From assembly GCF_012489685.1 (NCBI RefSeq), contig NC_080041.1, positions 107,973,760 to 108,037,759 on the forward strand: DNA of 64,000 bases, written 5' to 3'. The stretch is from Lotus japonicus. Taxonomy: Eukaryota; Streptophyta; Magnoliopsida; Fabales; Fabaceae. The position numbers and the translations under genes were made by a program. Shown in pieces: positions 23,086 to 34,392 of this stretch. The notes beneath the pieces are model-generated. The model saw only the letters and a list, made by a program, of their open reading frames with translations. It had not been told where the DNA came from and did no database searches. The first letter of the stretch is position 1, and each line of letters starts with the position of its first letter.

Positions 23086-24540
23086 GTTAAAACCAGATGC
23101 CCTTTGTTTATTGTTGTTCATTTTATTTATTTATATAAGCCCTATGCTTTTAGAGAGACAAATAATGAAGATCATGTGTTACATCATGTAATAGCAGCAA
23201 TTTAGTGTACATTAGCAACAGTTATAAGATAGCATACAAGTGAGAGAAGTGATCATTACAGAAATGTGGGATTGTAATTCGTTTATTCATCAAACTAATG
23301 TTCGTTTATCAAATCATACAATAAATGAAGTTCCTATAAATATTTTTTTGTCTATGCTTGTGTTGAATTTTGTTGAACTGATCGAGCTAAACTAAAATTA
23401 TGAAGATGAAACATGAGTCTTGATACAAGACTGTTTAAATTAGTCCCCTACGATGTCATAAGCAATTATAACATGTGACACTATGCAAAAGAAATGGAAA
23501 CTTGAACCAGTGTTGCAACTTTCAACTGCAAGTTGCAACATTGTGGAGTAAATATAAAAACAGCCAAAAATCCCTTAAGTAAAATTTGAGACTTGAGGGG
23601 AGTTTAGAAGCAGTTAACAAAACTCGTATTGGGCTATGTTTGCAATCTTGAGCAGAATGCAAATGGAATAATTCTCCTTTGATGTTTCTGAAAGTTGGGA
23701 AAGTGGATTCACTTTGCAAGATAATAAGCCAATATATGTAAATCAAACACACTTAGTTACAAGTAATATCTAGAGTGAGAGAACATTTTACTCAATTCAG
23801 AGGTTCTTTCATTTAGTCTCAAAATAAGTGTTAAGCATTCGCTTTTTGTCATAAAGTGAATGCTAACACCGGTACAAACGAATATATAAAGATAGTCTAA
23901 GTAATCGAGAGTATTACCCAAACAAATTCTGCACAAATTAATTTCTTCATACTGCTTTAAAGACTAGCAAGTTCTAACCCTTCTATTCACTTCCTCTATG
24001 AATGAATCAACACAATGCGTCAAAGATATTGTGAAACTAAAGTACAAGGGCTAAAATTGGCAAAACTAGCAAAAATGTTGGGTGTAAATCAAACACATTT
24101 AAATTTAAGGCTGTTTCAATTCCGTTGACACCAGTGCAAGTGCTAGCACTCACTTCAAGATAAAGTGAAAAGACTTGAGAAAAAAGTAATTTCACATTGG
24201 ATTCAATTGTGAGAGTATTACTCAAGCAAACTCTGCAGAAATTATTAATTTCTGCATACAGAAATTATTAATTTCTGCATACTGCTTTAAAGACCAGCAA
24301 CAAAATGCATCGAAGATATAGTGAATCTAAAGTACAAGGGCTAAAAAAAACTCTTAAATTGAGGGGCTAAAAGTAATACTGTATCAAGATAAACTGAAAA
24401 TAATGCAACATGAATTCAGGGCCTCAAGAAGCACTCTAAATAGCTCAATGGTATAATATAGTTTTAATGACAAGCATCAAACAAAAATCCCACAAGTCAA
24501 CAAATTGGATATAGTGTGGGAACATAATCTGTAACGCCAA
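23086..24540. other. intergenic, contains a diverged tandem duplication
   Basis: No gene is seen between the PMI stop and the eS7 3' end. Two diverged copies of about 150 bp share ATACTGCTTTAAAGAC and AAAGTACAAGGGCTAAA (about 23905-24060 and 24215-24345), and the second has an internal 30-bp duplication (ATTATTAATTTCTGCATAC). Confidence 0.6.
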
Positions 24541-24565
24541 ACATTCCAATAAACCAAGCAGCATT

Positions 24566-25863
24566 TCAGGCTTCTGTAATAGGATACTCGAAAACTACAT
24601 CTTTCCCAGTAAGCTTCCTGTAAACTTTAGAAAAAGTCTCCAACTTGTATTCAGCATTATTGCGCTCCTTGGGGTCCAAGAAAACCTTGAATTGATACAT
24701 TGCAAAAACCAAATTAGAAACAATAAGATACGAAAAAGCAAATTTAAGTTAACAACAACCTCACAGGCACTATACCTTCATTATTTTTGATCCATCAAGT
24801 CTATATCTGATTCTCTTGCCAACAATCTCTGAAGGATACACAACATCCTCCAGCATAGCATCATGGACAGCAGTTAAAGTGCGGGTTCGGGGTCGCTGAA
24901 CAGCAGCCCCTTTCTTTGGAGGTCGTACAATCCTTCTAGTGGCAATAAAGACAACATCCTGCAATTGGTCGTGATCCACAAAATACATGAAGGGAGTTTG
25001 TTTCAAGTCATGGAAACAAGTTCTATAGAATAAGCAGGGAATGGATATTTTTATGTTTGTTACAAGGTTGAAAACTCTTATTACGAGGAATACATAAACC
25101 ATCATTATTCCCTTCATTTGATTTCCATGAAAGGGGGTTGAGAATCCTATATTCCTAGGATTAGTTTTAAATTAATTTGAAAATACATACACTTACAAAA
25201 CAGATTAATGGATTTTACCCGAGAATAACATTCCTGGTAGTTATTTCCAGGAATGTTATTCATAGGAATATGATCTCAAGCCTCAAAACAAATCCCCCTA
25301 AAGAGCTAGCTAATAATGTAATATGGTAAAAAAAGTTATTTATAGAGATAATAATAACAAAAAAGAAGCATGGAAAAGAAAATTAAAGACACATGAATAT
25401 CAAACAACCTTCCCACTGAACTTCTTCTCCAGCTCTCTGACAAGACGAGGATGAATCTTGCGGAAGGACTTCCTCAATCTGTAGGGCACATAGATGACTA
25501 CAGCCTTGCGATTCCCAGCCACATCAACTTGACTGCACAAAAAGAATCATGTCTTCATGTTAAGCAAATTTGTAACCAAACATACATCTATTAAATCATC
25601 CATAGCATCCTTAATCCTTACATTGCTTGGTTTATGTAGAGATCTTTCAAATCACTCTTCACTTCATGATTGGTGTTCTCCAAATCAAACAGGTACTACA
25701 AAACCATAAAAAAATGCAGTTTCAATAAAGAGAATAGTGTAGAGCTCATTAAATTGACATTATTCCTAAACAGAAACAACAATATAACCTGTGCAACAGT
25801 CTCCTCAAATTCAGTGGGCTCAGCCTTGTTATCCTTGCTGATTTTCTTCCTTGAAGTGAACAT
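24566..25863 (-). CDS. RPS7: 40S ribosomal protein eS7 (RPS7)
   Basis: A structural protein of the cytosolic small ribosomal subunit. Five coding exons on the minus strand: 25789-25863, 25622-25695, 25409-25532, 24776-24958 and 24566-24685, all with GT-AG borders; the joined CDS is 576 nt (191 aa, typical for plants). Diagnostic stretches are [57 protein letters not shown] and the end [13 protein letters not shown] non-coding first exon ends at 26232 with a GTACGT donor and splices to ATTGACCAAAATG, so the 5' UTR holds an intron, as in many plant ribosomal-protein genes, where leader introns raise expression. No defects are seen. Confidence 0.96.
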
Positions 25864-26316
25864 TTTGGTCAATCTGTTTCATAACATGCACAATTTTATC
25901 ATGGTAAAGTGTTATTTGCTCAAATCCAAAATTTAAATTTCATTCAGAATCATAACCTAAGGGAAAAACAACAATCACAATGAACCTAGGTAACTACCCA
26001 AAAACAAAAAAGCTAACATTTTTAGTGAATAACACTCAAAAGGGTTCGTGGAAATGGTGACATGATTGAGAAATTGAAAGAGACATCACAAATCAAGGTA
26101 AACATTGAAATAGGAGAAATGGAATCGCTTCAGAATAATAACAGTTTCGTATGTGGTGGAATGTAACACAGTTAAGTGAGGATGAAGAAGCGAAGATAGA
26201 AGATGTGAGGATAGATTGAAAGAAAACGTACCAAATGGTGAACGGAGAGTTTGCTCTGTGCTTCAGCGAAAACAGAAGACGACGGAGAAGAAGCTGCGAC
26301 TGCGCGCACACAAGCA

Positions 26317-26323
26317 CTTTATA
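26317..26323 (-). promoter_or_regulatory. TATA box of RPS7
   Basis: The minus strand has TATAAAG about 85 bases upstream of the 5'-UTR intron donor. The leader between is pyrimidine-rich (CTTCTTCTCC), as usual for ribosomal-protein genes. A truncated telo-box-like TTAGGGC lies just upstream. Confidence 0.55.
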
Positions 26324-26339
26324 CTAGTGTTCAGGTTGC

Positions 26340-27780
26340 CCTAATTTATTTTTTTGAGTATTTTTTTTTTAACCTAGTCTTCTTTTTGAGAGGATTTATT
26401 TAAACTTTATTTGAAAAAAAAAAGGTGAATATTTTTTTGTTTTGTTTTCAAAACCAAAATTACTAGCATAGCATTTTAATTTTAAAGATTTTTTTCATCT
26501 AAGGTATTCTTGTGCCAATAGCTTAAAGACATTATTCTTTCAAGATGTAAGATGATCAAATTATCAATGGCCCATTTTTCTCTATTAACAACATATTATA
26601 ATTGCTTTCAAACATGGCCTACTTGCCAATTGCATTGAGTTTTGGTACCTTTGGAGATTAGAATTTCTTGTTGTAAGAGAAAACATACTTTCACCATTTT
26701 GAACCCTTGAAGTGGGGTGATTAGAGTCATTGGGTGTCGTGAGAGCGTCTTCCTTGCGGATGGGTGGTTCTCAATGTGGATGGGGGTTCGTGGGGAAATA
26801 TGGACCGAGTGGTTGTGGGGGGTTGGTGCATGATGTTGTGGGTAACTGGATTGTTAGCTTGTCGTTGTCTATTGGTCATTCTGAGGCTCTTTATCATGTA
26901 TCGGTTTGAATTTCTTATGATAAGAGAGAACATGCATTCATAATTTCAAGTCAATCAAATAACATCATCCTCATTTTTATACTATCTATCATTATTCGAT
27001 ACTTCACAAAACATGCGATTATATTAATTTAAACGATATGATAAGTTATACAGTGTATAACCAAACGTTATATAATATTAATTTTTTATCAAGCTTTATG
27101 TTATTAAAAAACTGTAGCTCGAACGCCCAGAGTCCAGACGCTCAAGCTCTGATTTCACCCGATACGAAAGGATCTCCGCTAAAAATGAATCTGATTCCCA
27201 GACATTATAAAATCCAACTTTATCCTATACAACATACCAAACACACCTTATTGTAATTATTTACTTGAAGTTATGTGTGTATAACAACCAAAGTCAATGT
27301 CCTTCATTCACATTTTAAATCCTAAAGCATTTTGTAGATCTTAAAATTAAAAGGCCATTTGGATGCCCAAAAATCAATAATGTTTCTTTCACACCTCTTT
27401 TCTAAGAGGTGGAATGATAAGAGAGATAAGAAGAAAAGAAAAAGTAAGAGAGAGAAAGTATGAGATGTAATAGATGATAAGAGGAGAGAGATAAAAATAA
27501 AAATAGGTGGAAATGAAGTGTTTAGAAAATGAAGTGTGTACATATCATTACTCCCCAAAAGTTGCAAATATTTTTATGAATAATGTAAGTCTACATCAAT
27601 GTAATAATACAGCTCAATCACACTCCTGCATGGACCTTCCTCTATTGCCTCAACTTGAAGCTTGGAGCATCTTCTACATCATTTTTAACTATTTGAAAAT
27701 TCAAACAAGACAAAGAAAGGCATGTCCTCATAGAAAAATGGGAAATGAACCAAAAAGATTTCCTCTGCCATGTCTTGCTT
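26340..27780. other. intergenic, no gene seen
   Basis: AT-rich spacer between the eS7 promoter and the hydrolase 3' end. I find no supportable coding region or complete repeat. Confidence 0.5.
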
Positions 27781-27784
27781 CTTA

Positions 27785-27902
27785 TAGCGTGTTTGGTTAT
27801 ACGATAAGAAACCATAATCACCTTTAGGGAGAAGTTACAAAGTGTAGCTTCTGGAGCTACTGAACTTTAGATGGTGTTCCCACCGCGAATCCAAACACAC
27901 TA
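27785..27902. mobile_element. 118-bp MITE at the hydrolase stop codon
   Basis: Terminal inverted repeats TAGCGTGTTTGG (27785-27796) and CCAAACACACTA (27891-27902) are flanked by TTA on both sides (27782-27784 and 27903-27905). A 3-bp TTA duplication is typical of Tourist/PIF-type MITEs. The right TTA is the complement of the hydrolase TAA stop. Related elements sit in both RbcS second introns. Confidence 0.75.
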
Positions 27903-30900
27903 TTACTTGTTTAAACCATTTAGCCATGAAAGAATAACTTCTGCACCTTTCTCCCATGAAGTGTCTAACATCATGTCATGAGCAACTCCTTCGACACAAA
28001 CTGGGGACACCCCATAAAACTTTGCTGTTTCTCTGAGTCCTTCCGCATCCTATTACCAACAAACACTCCCCAATGAAAAAAGGTGTACACAAATCAAATT
28101 CAAATAATGTTGCAGAAATAATAAAAATATTGATAAAGAAGATAGCCTAGCAATAATAATTCAATGAGTTATGCAATATCATTTCAGAAAAAAAGCACTT
28201 ATGGTGTGTTTGGAAACTCGGTAGGTTTTCATGTTAAGGGAGACCTGATTCTGGAGAAGCTACCAGGAGTAGCTTTTGTGGAAGGGGAAAGTTATTCTGG
28301 AAGGTTCAAATGTGAAAGCAAACATGCTATTTGTTGCTAATAATTTTGTAGACATAGATCTTACCACGATGAAGTCATTGTTGGCACCCAAAACAAGAAT
28401 ATCAAGAGGGCAGTTTGGCGTCGAAGGAACTGGAAGAGATGCGTTCAGCTTTCTTAAGTCAAACAATGGCATCCTTGAACTTTCTTTCATTAGCTCTTGA
28501 TATCTGAAATATGAAAACAAGCCAAAGGCATAACTAATAACATGTTTAACTAAAAAATTAAGTTGATGTTCAACATGAATTCAGCATTCTCATGCTTTTA
28601 AGGGGGTTTATAATTTGTTTCTATCTATCTCTCAATAATAAAAATGTTTATTCTTTCTCTGTTGACTTCAAATAAATCAATATGTTTTACAAGTAAAGAA
28701 TCTTTATTTATTTTAATATACTCCAAATAAAGTCATAGTCACAGTAAATCAATGTGTTTACTACTAAAAAAACAAAGCTTTGAGACTTGACGTACTGCAT
28801 TGTCAAGGTTCCATGTTAAGCGCGTTTTTAGAAAGGACTTTCTTCCTTCATCCCCCACCTCCACTCTGTTAATAAGCTCTGGTTACAATTGACGATGTTT
28901 TGGTACATGACTTAGTTCATTTCCATAGTTCCATTCCATTTTCCATATAAATCTAGTAACAAGCTCTGAATATATCATTAAGCATCACCTTTATGTTTCA
29001 AATTGCAAAGGTCGTGTTCATGAGAGAATGATTCTAGGAAAACAAACCTTTTAACAACATGATCCTCCATTGTATCTGAGAAAAATGTCTCCTTACAAAG
29101 AGAAAGAGAGCTTTGAAAACCTTTTGCTGCCAAGCTACGCGTCACCTGCAAAACGGTGTCTGTGAGGGATACATGCATATATGAAGAAAAAAAATGCAGG
29201 AAAAGTGATATTTTTCAGAAAAGTCAATCCAAATACCTTGAAGGCAGCAATTGGCTTGGAAAATAGATATCGCCAGACTAGCCCACTATTAAATATAAAT
29301 AAAAACTATCAACCACTTTAGTCATTTAAAGTTTCTTTATCTTTCTCTACCTTAAAAAATAACAATAACTAGAGAGTTTTGTTAGTTACCTATTACCAGA
29401 AGGAGGTACAGAGCAAACAAGGACAGCTCCTCTAAGCTTTGGGTATAAATTTTCTGTAATAGAATCGAGCTCAAACAGAATTAGCATAATGAACGAAAAA
29501 AGAAAATTTGTCAAAACAGAAGCGCGTGTGTATGTAGGGGTTGGGGGAAGAAAAAAAAGAAGATAAACAAAAACAGATACCATAACAGAAACCTAAAGCA
29601 TACACTAGAGGCCTATAACATCATGAAGGGTATACATCTACAATTTGAATTTATTGAGAAACTTAAGGATCATATGCCACATTGCCACATTTATGCCCTA
29701 AGCATCAAACCGTCAACTATATATACAAATTAGTCACTCAATACCTGAAAGGTTCTTCTTTCTGAAAACAAAACTGGTCCTCAATATCTTAAAAAGCAAG
29801 AATCTGTTTATTTGGCCACATTGACTATGGTGTTTTCATGTCAAATTCAAAGTAACCAAATATAGCTTCGGCCATAAATAATTCTAAACAGCTAACCACT
29901 CTAGGAGCTTGCAATCGAGAGTCCTCTAATTTATACATTTCTCAAGAAGCAAGTGCAAGAATAAGTTAGAACCAGAAAGTACCTTTGAGGCCGTTACTTC
30001 CTAAACTTGAAATATAATACTGAATAATAAGTCCTCCAAATGAATGTCCAAGCAAAACAGGAGGTGATCTAACTTGTTGATGGATAAAATCCGCAACATC
30101 TCTTGCATGTGTCTACTGCAGAATATGGCACAAACGAAACTATAAGAGTATATGGCCATAATCCATTTGTCCAAATTATCACACAGAAATTGACAGTTCA
30201 TAGATGATAAATCTTAACTAGTAAAGGGAAACGTACTCTACCTGAAGTGTACCAGCAACAGAATCAGCAGGTGCATCACTTTCACCCTGCCCATGTAAAA
30301 TACATGCCAGAACAATAGCAAACAATCACATAAAGAATAAAATCACCAAAAGTATGATAAAAAATCACATATTGAAAGATGAAGATCACAATGAAGGTGT
30401 TGCAGCAGCAATTTGATGTATAAAACAACTGAATATATCTCCTCCTAAAGACCACTTCTGCAAAGTAAGAATCCTAATGAGGGTGGGATTAACATAGCCA
30501 CAAAAACATACAACTTTACACAAGCATTCAAGCAGAAATGTTTATTCACAATTTGTATTCGGATTCCGCACCTATCATATTCATTGAAGAACTCAATAAT
30601 GTGAGTTCATCTAACTAATGGAGGAAATCTCCTCATTCATGCATTAGATAGTTAGACATTTTGAGGCACCAAAAATAGTAGATCATAAAGCCAATGTTTA
30701 TATACTCTAAAATGAAATGCTTGTTACCAAGGTTACACAATTCAGACCTCACATTTTTTGTGTGCATCAACTGTTCGCCCAGCCGATAGCCGGAGACTAA
30801 TCCCTTTCGAGACGACAAGGTATTCAGACATCACATTGGCACTATTACTTTGACACTAAAACTACTACTATCAGTCACAAATCACAATGATACCAAGGAA

Positions 30901-30912
30901 GTGAAGGGTTTA

Positions 30913-30977
<65 letters not shown>

Positions 30978-31323
30978 GAGAGAGAGAGAGGACCTGTCCT
31001 AATAAGCTGAGAGCATAGCAATCATAGCCAGAAGCTGAAAAGAAAGGGAACCAGTGTTCAGCCCAGCACCAAGCAGCATGGTAGCTACCATGAACAAACA
31101 CCAAAGGTGGGTAATCTTCAACATTTCTCCTCTTCTTCTGCACAATCACCTCCATGTTCAGACCAGATGGGAGCTGGTGGAAAACACGACACTGCCCTTG
31201 TTTCAGATCGTAAGGGACACCCATTTTAAGGACAGCTACAGGCTTTGAAGAAACCTTGGAATTGGAACAAATTGGAAAACGGTTGTAGAACGATGAAACA
31301 CAAACACTCATTGCCACTGTCAT
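27903..31323 (-). CDS. alpha/beta hydrolase, possibly plastid-targeted
   Basis: Eight exons: 30994-31323, 30242-30286, 29983-30112, 29390-29453, 29237-29285, 29048-29145, 28365-28503 and 27903-28049. They join to 1,002 nt (333 aa), in frame, with GT-AG introns throughout. The fold is clear: the oxyanion region FVHGSYHAAWCW near residue 76, nucleophile Ser149 in GHSFGG, acid Asp282 in LGANND and His309 in GVAHDMM, so the triad is complete. The N-terminal 35 residues are Ser-rich with few acidic residues, consistent with a transit peptide, but this is inference. The substrate is unknown. A Pack-MULE sits about 100 bp upstream of the ATG and a MITE at the stop codon, so both promoter and 3' UTR are altered. 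Confidence 0.9.
28203..28331. mobile_element. degenerate MITE in hydrolase intron 7
   Basis: Starts GGTGTGTTTGG and ends GCAAACATGC, with the internal GAGAAGCTAC and GTAGCTT words shared with the 27785-27902 element. It is more diverged, with no clear target duplication. Confidence 0.45.
30916..30970 (+). repeat. (CA)27 microsatellite in hydrolase intron 1
   Basis: 55 bases of perfect CA repeat, followed by ATATATA and a GA tract (30977-30990), ending two bases from the intron 1 donor at 30993. On the transcript it reads (CT)n, AU-rich, then (GU)27 right after the 5' splice site. Confidence 0.97.
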
Positions 31324-31431
31324 TGTCTTTCTTCTTGTTATTCTTCAAAGTTTCGATCTTTAGCTTCAATCAGATAAGGGTACCGCAGCAGAAGCAAGCA
31401 ATTGTGCAAACTGCAGCCTCCTTTACTTCCA

Positions 31432-33011
31432 GGGTAAATAGCCAAGTTCGTCCCTGAAAGTGTCCACCGCCTTCAACTTCGTCCCTAAACTTCTAAAATG
31501 CCTCTCACGGTCCCTGGAAGTGGCAAATCCCCTTCACGTTAGTCCTTGGGCTAAAAAAAGTTAACGGATGTTAACAGAAATGCTGAGTTGTCACGTTAAG
31601 TGCCACTTGGACATTCTTTCCACCATCAGTATAGTCCCCACCGTTGAAAAAGTCAAAGTTCTCTCCCCTCACCCATTCTCTCCCTACACCCCTTTGGGTT
31701 ACGGTTCCCTGAAACAGGTTATTGGTCAAGCTCAAATCCTCCAAGGCGCAGCCACACCTGGGTCAGCGAAGTCATGTTCTGCTAAAACATTAGGGAGCTG
31801 CAATGAAGCAAAGCTCGAAGGCAACACACCTTCAAGACCATTGAAGGCTAAATGCAAGTGGGTCAGGCCAGGAAATCTGGGATATTCCCGGTGATGTTGG
31901 CGGAGTTGGCGGAGAAGTTTTGCAGCGATGACGAGTCACGGAAGTTTTGCAGCGATGACGAGTCACGGAGGCTCTCTGGAATCTCCAACCATTGGAAGGG
32001 GTTGTTGCCGATCTCCACAGACTGAAGCTCCATGAGACCGCCGAAGAAATCGTTGGGGATGGAAGTGAAGCGGTTGTTGCTGAGAATGAGGACTTGCAGG
32101 GAGCTCAACCCGTTGAGGCTAGGAAGAGGACCTGAGATGTTGTTCAACTGGATCTCCAAGCATTCAAGCTCGGTTAGGGTTTGGAGAGTGGTGCTGTTTG
32201 GGAGGGTTCCATGGAGGCTCTAGCAACCGATTTGGATCGGGGTGACCCGTTTTTCCTTGGAGCAGACGACGCAGGTCCATGTACACGGGTCCGAGCCGGA
32301 CCACCCGAGAGACTCCGATGGGTCGAGGGATGTTTGGAGGGTGAACGGTGAGGAAGAAGAGGGAGAGGAAAATGGGGAGAGGTTTGATGTTTGGGAAGCG
32401 GGTTGTCATCATGGTGGTGGTGGTGGTGATTGGTGAGTGTGGGGAGAGTGAAGAAGAAGAAGAAGAAGAGATGGAGATGGAGATGGGAGGAAGAGATGGC
32501 GATGGAGAGTGAAGAAGAAGAAGAAGTCAATAATTTTTTACAGGTTTGTCTATTTGGGAGGAGGAGAGGAGTGAGAGAAGGGTGCTGGTGGTGGTGGTGT
32601 TGGGGGAGGGAGGTTGGAGGAGGAAAAGGGTGGTGGAGGTGTTGGTGGGTGAGGAGAAGGGTGGTGGGGGAGAGGGGGGGAGAAGGGTGTTGTGGTGGTG
32701 GTGGAAGAGAGAGATGAGTGGGGGAGAGTCCGAGAGAGAAAGAAAAGGTGAGATAGAGAAAAGAAGTTGACTTTTCAACTGTTTGGGACTAAATTGACAT
32801 TAGGTTGATAACATTAGGGACTAAATTGATATCTAAGTGGCGCTTAATGTGACAACTCAGCATTTTCGTTAACGTCCGTCAATGTTTTTTAGCCCAGGGA
32901 CTAACGTGAAGGGGATTTGCCACTTCCAGGGACCGTGAGAGGCATTTTAGAAGTTTAGGGACGAAGTTGAAGGCGGTGGACACTTTCAGGGACGAACTTG
33001 GCTATTTACCC
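31432..33011. mobile_element. Pack-MULE carrying a TMK receptor-kinase fragment
   Basis: Terminal inverted repeats of about 180 bp start GGGTAAATAGCCAAGTTCGT at both ends (31432 and complement at 33011) and are nearly identical over the first 120 bases. A perfect 9-bp target duplication, TTACTTCCA, flanks the 1,580-bp element (31423-31431 and 33012-33020), the size made by Mutator-like transposases. No transposase is present; the inside is a host gene fragment plus GA/GT-rich low-complexity DNA. It is inserted 100 bp upstream of the hydrolase ATG. Confidence 0.93.
31780..32412 (-). pseudogene. captured fragment of a TMK-type LRR receptor-like kinase
   Basis: On the minus strand it starts with a signal-peptide-like MMTTRFPNIKPLPIFLSLFF. 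After a frame change it gives the LRR N-terminal cap (LGWSGSDPCTWTCVVCSKEK, then RVTPIQIG). An in-frame TAG follows, then LRRs [40 protein letters not shown] and [21 protein letters not shown] tandem repeat (RDSSSLQNF twice) precedes [14 protein letters not shown] and, after a shift, [16 protein letters not shown]. The repeat spacing and wording match the TMK family (auxin and cell-expansion kinases). The rest of the ectodomain, the transmembrane segment and the kinase are absent. It lies in the same orientation as the downstream hydrolase. Confidence 0.85.
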
Positions 33012-33020
33012 TTACTTCCA

Positions 33021-33577
33021 GCTCCCAATGGTTTCTCTCTTATGTTCCTTTTATTTTTTTCTTAAAGCAGATGAATTATTATATTAATAAAATAATTTTT
33101 TATACAAAATTTTCTTGAGAGGGGTTTTATTTTAAAAATTTATTTTTTTGAAACTTTTTAAGAGTTTTTTAAGCCAACAAAATGCAATAACTTACTCTTA
33201 AGCAAAAGAAGAAGAAAAACTAGTGAAGCTCATCTAACTTAAATAGTGATTTTAACAAAAAAAAAAATTTGGAAAATGTTTTTTAAGAGCCTTTTTTAAA
33301 GCCAATAACTTATTATCAAGCAAATAAATTAGCTAGGGAAATTGATCTAACTTAATTAGTTATTTGGATTTAAGTCTAACTTAACTAGTTCTCAAAAGGA
33401 AACTCTATAGCTCACAATGATTTCATTTGATTTAAGTATGATTTTCTTCTATTTAAAATATCTGAAATTGTCTTTTAAGAAGAATAACTTGTGTGAAAAG
33501 GAAAATGAGTTTTATTATATGAAAATAAAATTTTATTTGATTATGTTAATATTTTGGCTCATTTTTCTTTTTAGTTA
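33021..33577. other. spacer between two Pack-MULEs, no gene seen
   Basis: AT-rich sequence with no supportable coding region. The first bases (GCTCCCAATGG) are the original flank of the hydrolase upstream region interrupted by the Pack-MULE. Confidence 0.5.
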
Positions 33578-33586
33578 TAAGTTTTG

Positions 33587-34392
33587 GGTGCCCACTACGG
33601 TGGGCAACTTTATTTTTGGTCCACCCATTGCTGCTAACAGCGGCTTCTAAGTCTAAAAATTGTCTTTGTTCATCGATGACCCAACCACGCCAGAAACAGA
33701 TATTGAAGAGGGTCATGGCGGCGATGAACAATCACCTCCAGAAACAGATATTGAATATGTCGGAGTTGAAGCAAAGCTACATGTTGCAAGGGAAAAAAGC
33801 AGAAGCAGCGAAGGAGGAGGAGATAGAGTTGAGTCTTGGCCTTTCGATGAATGGTCGATTTAGGGTGGGCCCGAATGCGATGAAGAAGATAAAGAGAACG
33901 ACGTCGATTCCTGAGTTTGTGGGCCAGGCGAGAGGTGAGGAGATAGGGTATGAGGTGGTGGCTTATGGCAGCGACGATGGCAGTGGTTGTGGCGGTGATG
34001 GTCATCTAATAAGGATGCGTTCCCTTTTGACGGAGACAGAGGAGGAGTGGAGGAAGAGGAAGGAGTTGTAGACGCTGAGGAGAATGGAGGCGAGGAGGAA
34101 GTGCTCGGAGAAGCAGCAACAAAGAAATTCAAGGAGGAATCATCGTGGGTTGTCTGAAGAGGTTGTTGTTGGTTCAGCTGGGGTGACGCTGGTAGCGGCT
34201 TATGACACCGGCAGTGGTAGTAGTGTTGGTGGTGGTGGTGGTCATCTGTTTAGGGAGGGGGAAGGTCATTATGGTGGTATTATGATTATACCCTTTTAGT
34301 AGAAATTCAATCTTGACCATCAATCTAAAGAATATTCTTATATTCTAAAATCCAAGGATGGTTAATGAAAAGTTGACTACCTAGTGGGCACC
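33587..34392. mobile_element. Pack-MULE carrying a NINJA/AFP fragment
   Basis: An 806-bp element with short imperfect inverted ends (GGTGCCCACTA then GGT and CAACTTT, about 28 bp) and a perfect 9-bp target duplication, TAAGTTTTG (33578-33586 and 34393-34401). Its ends differ from those of the neighbouring element at 31432-33011, so the two are different MULE families. The inside is a gene fragment; no transposase is present. Confidence 0.82.
33676..34200 (+). pseudogene. captured NINJA/AFP (ABI5-binding protein) fragment
   Basis: The EAR-type motif EEIELSLGLSMNGRF is followed by TTSIPEFVG, then RSLLTETEEEWRKRKEL, an in-frame TAG where family members have Gln, and TLRRMEARRKCSEK. These are NINJA-family motifs A and B and the basic region. 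The C-terminal domain C that binds JAZ or ABI5 is not found. It reads on the plus strand inside the Pack-MULE. If transcribed, it would encode a short EAR-bearing peptide able in principle to recruit TOPLESS, but this is speculation. Confidence 0.8.

Noticed and set aside
30916..30970. CRISPR-like array
   Set aside because: Simple dinucleotide repeat without spacers, in a eukaryotic intron.
31432..31612. Solo LTR
   Set aside because: The sequence is inverted, not direct, at the other end, with a 9-bp rather than 5-bp duplication; it is a MULE TIR.
32430..32770. Plus-strand open frames rich in Gly, Val, Trp and Arg
   Set aside because: Products of the GGTGGT/GAAGAA low-complexity DNA inside the Pack-MULE; not protein-like.
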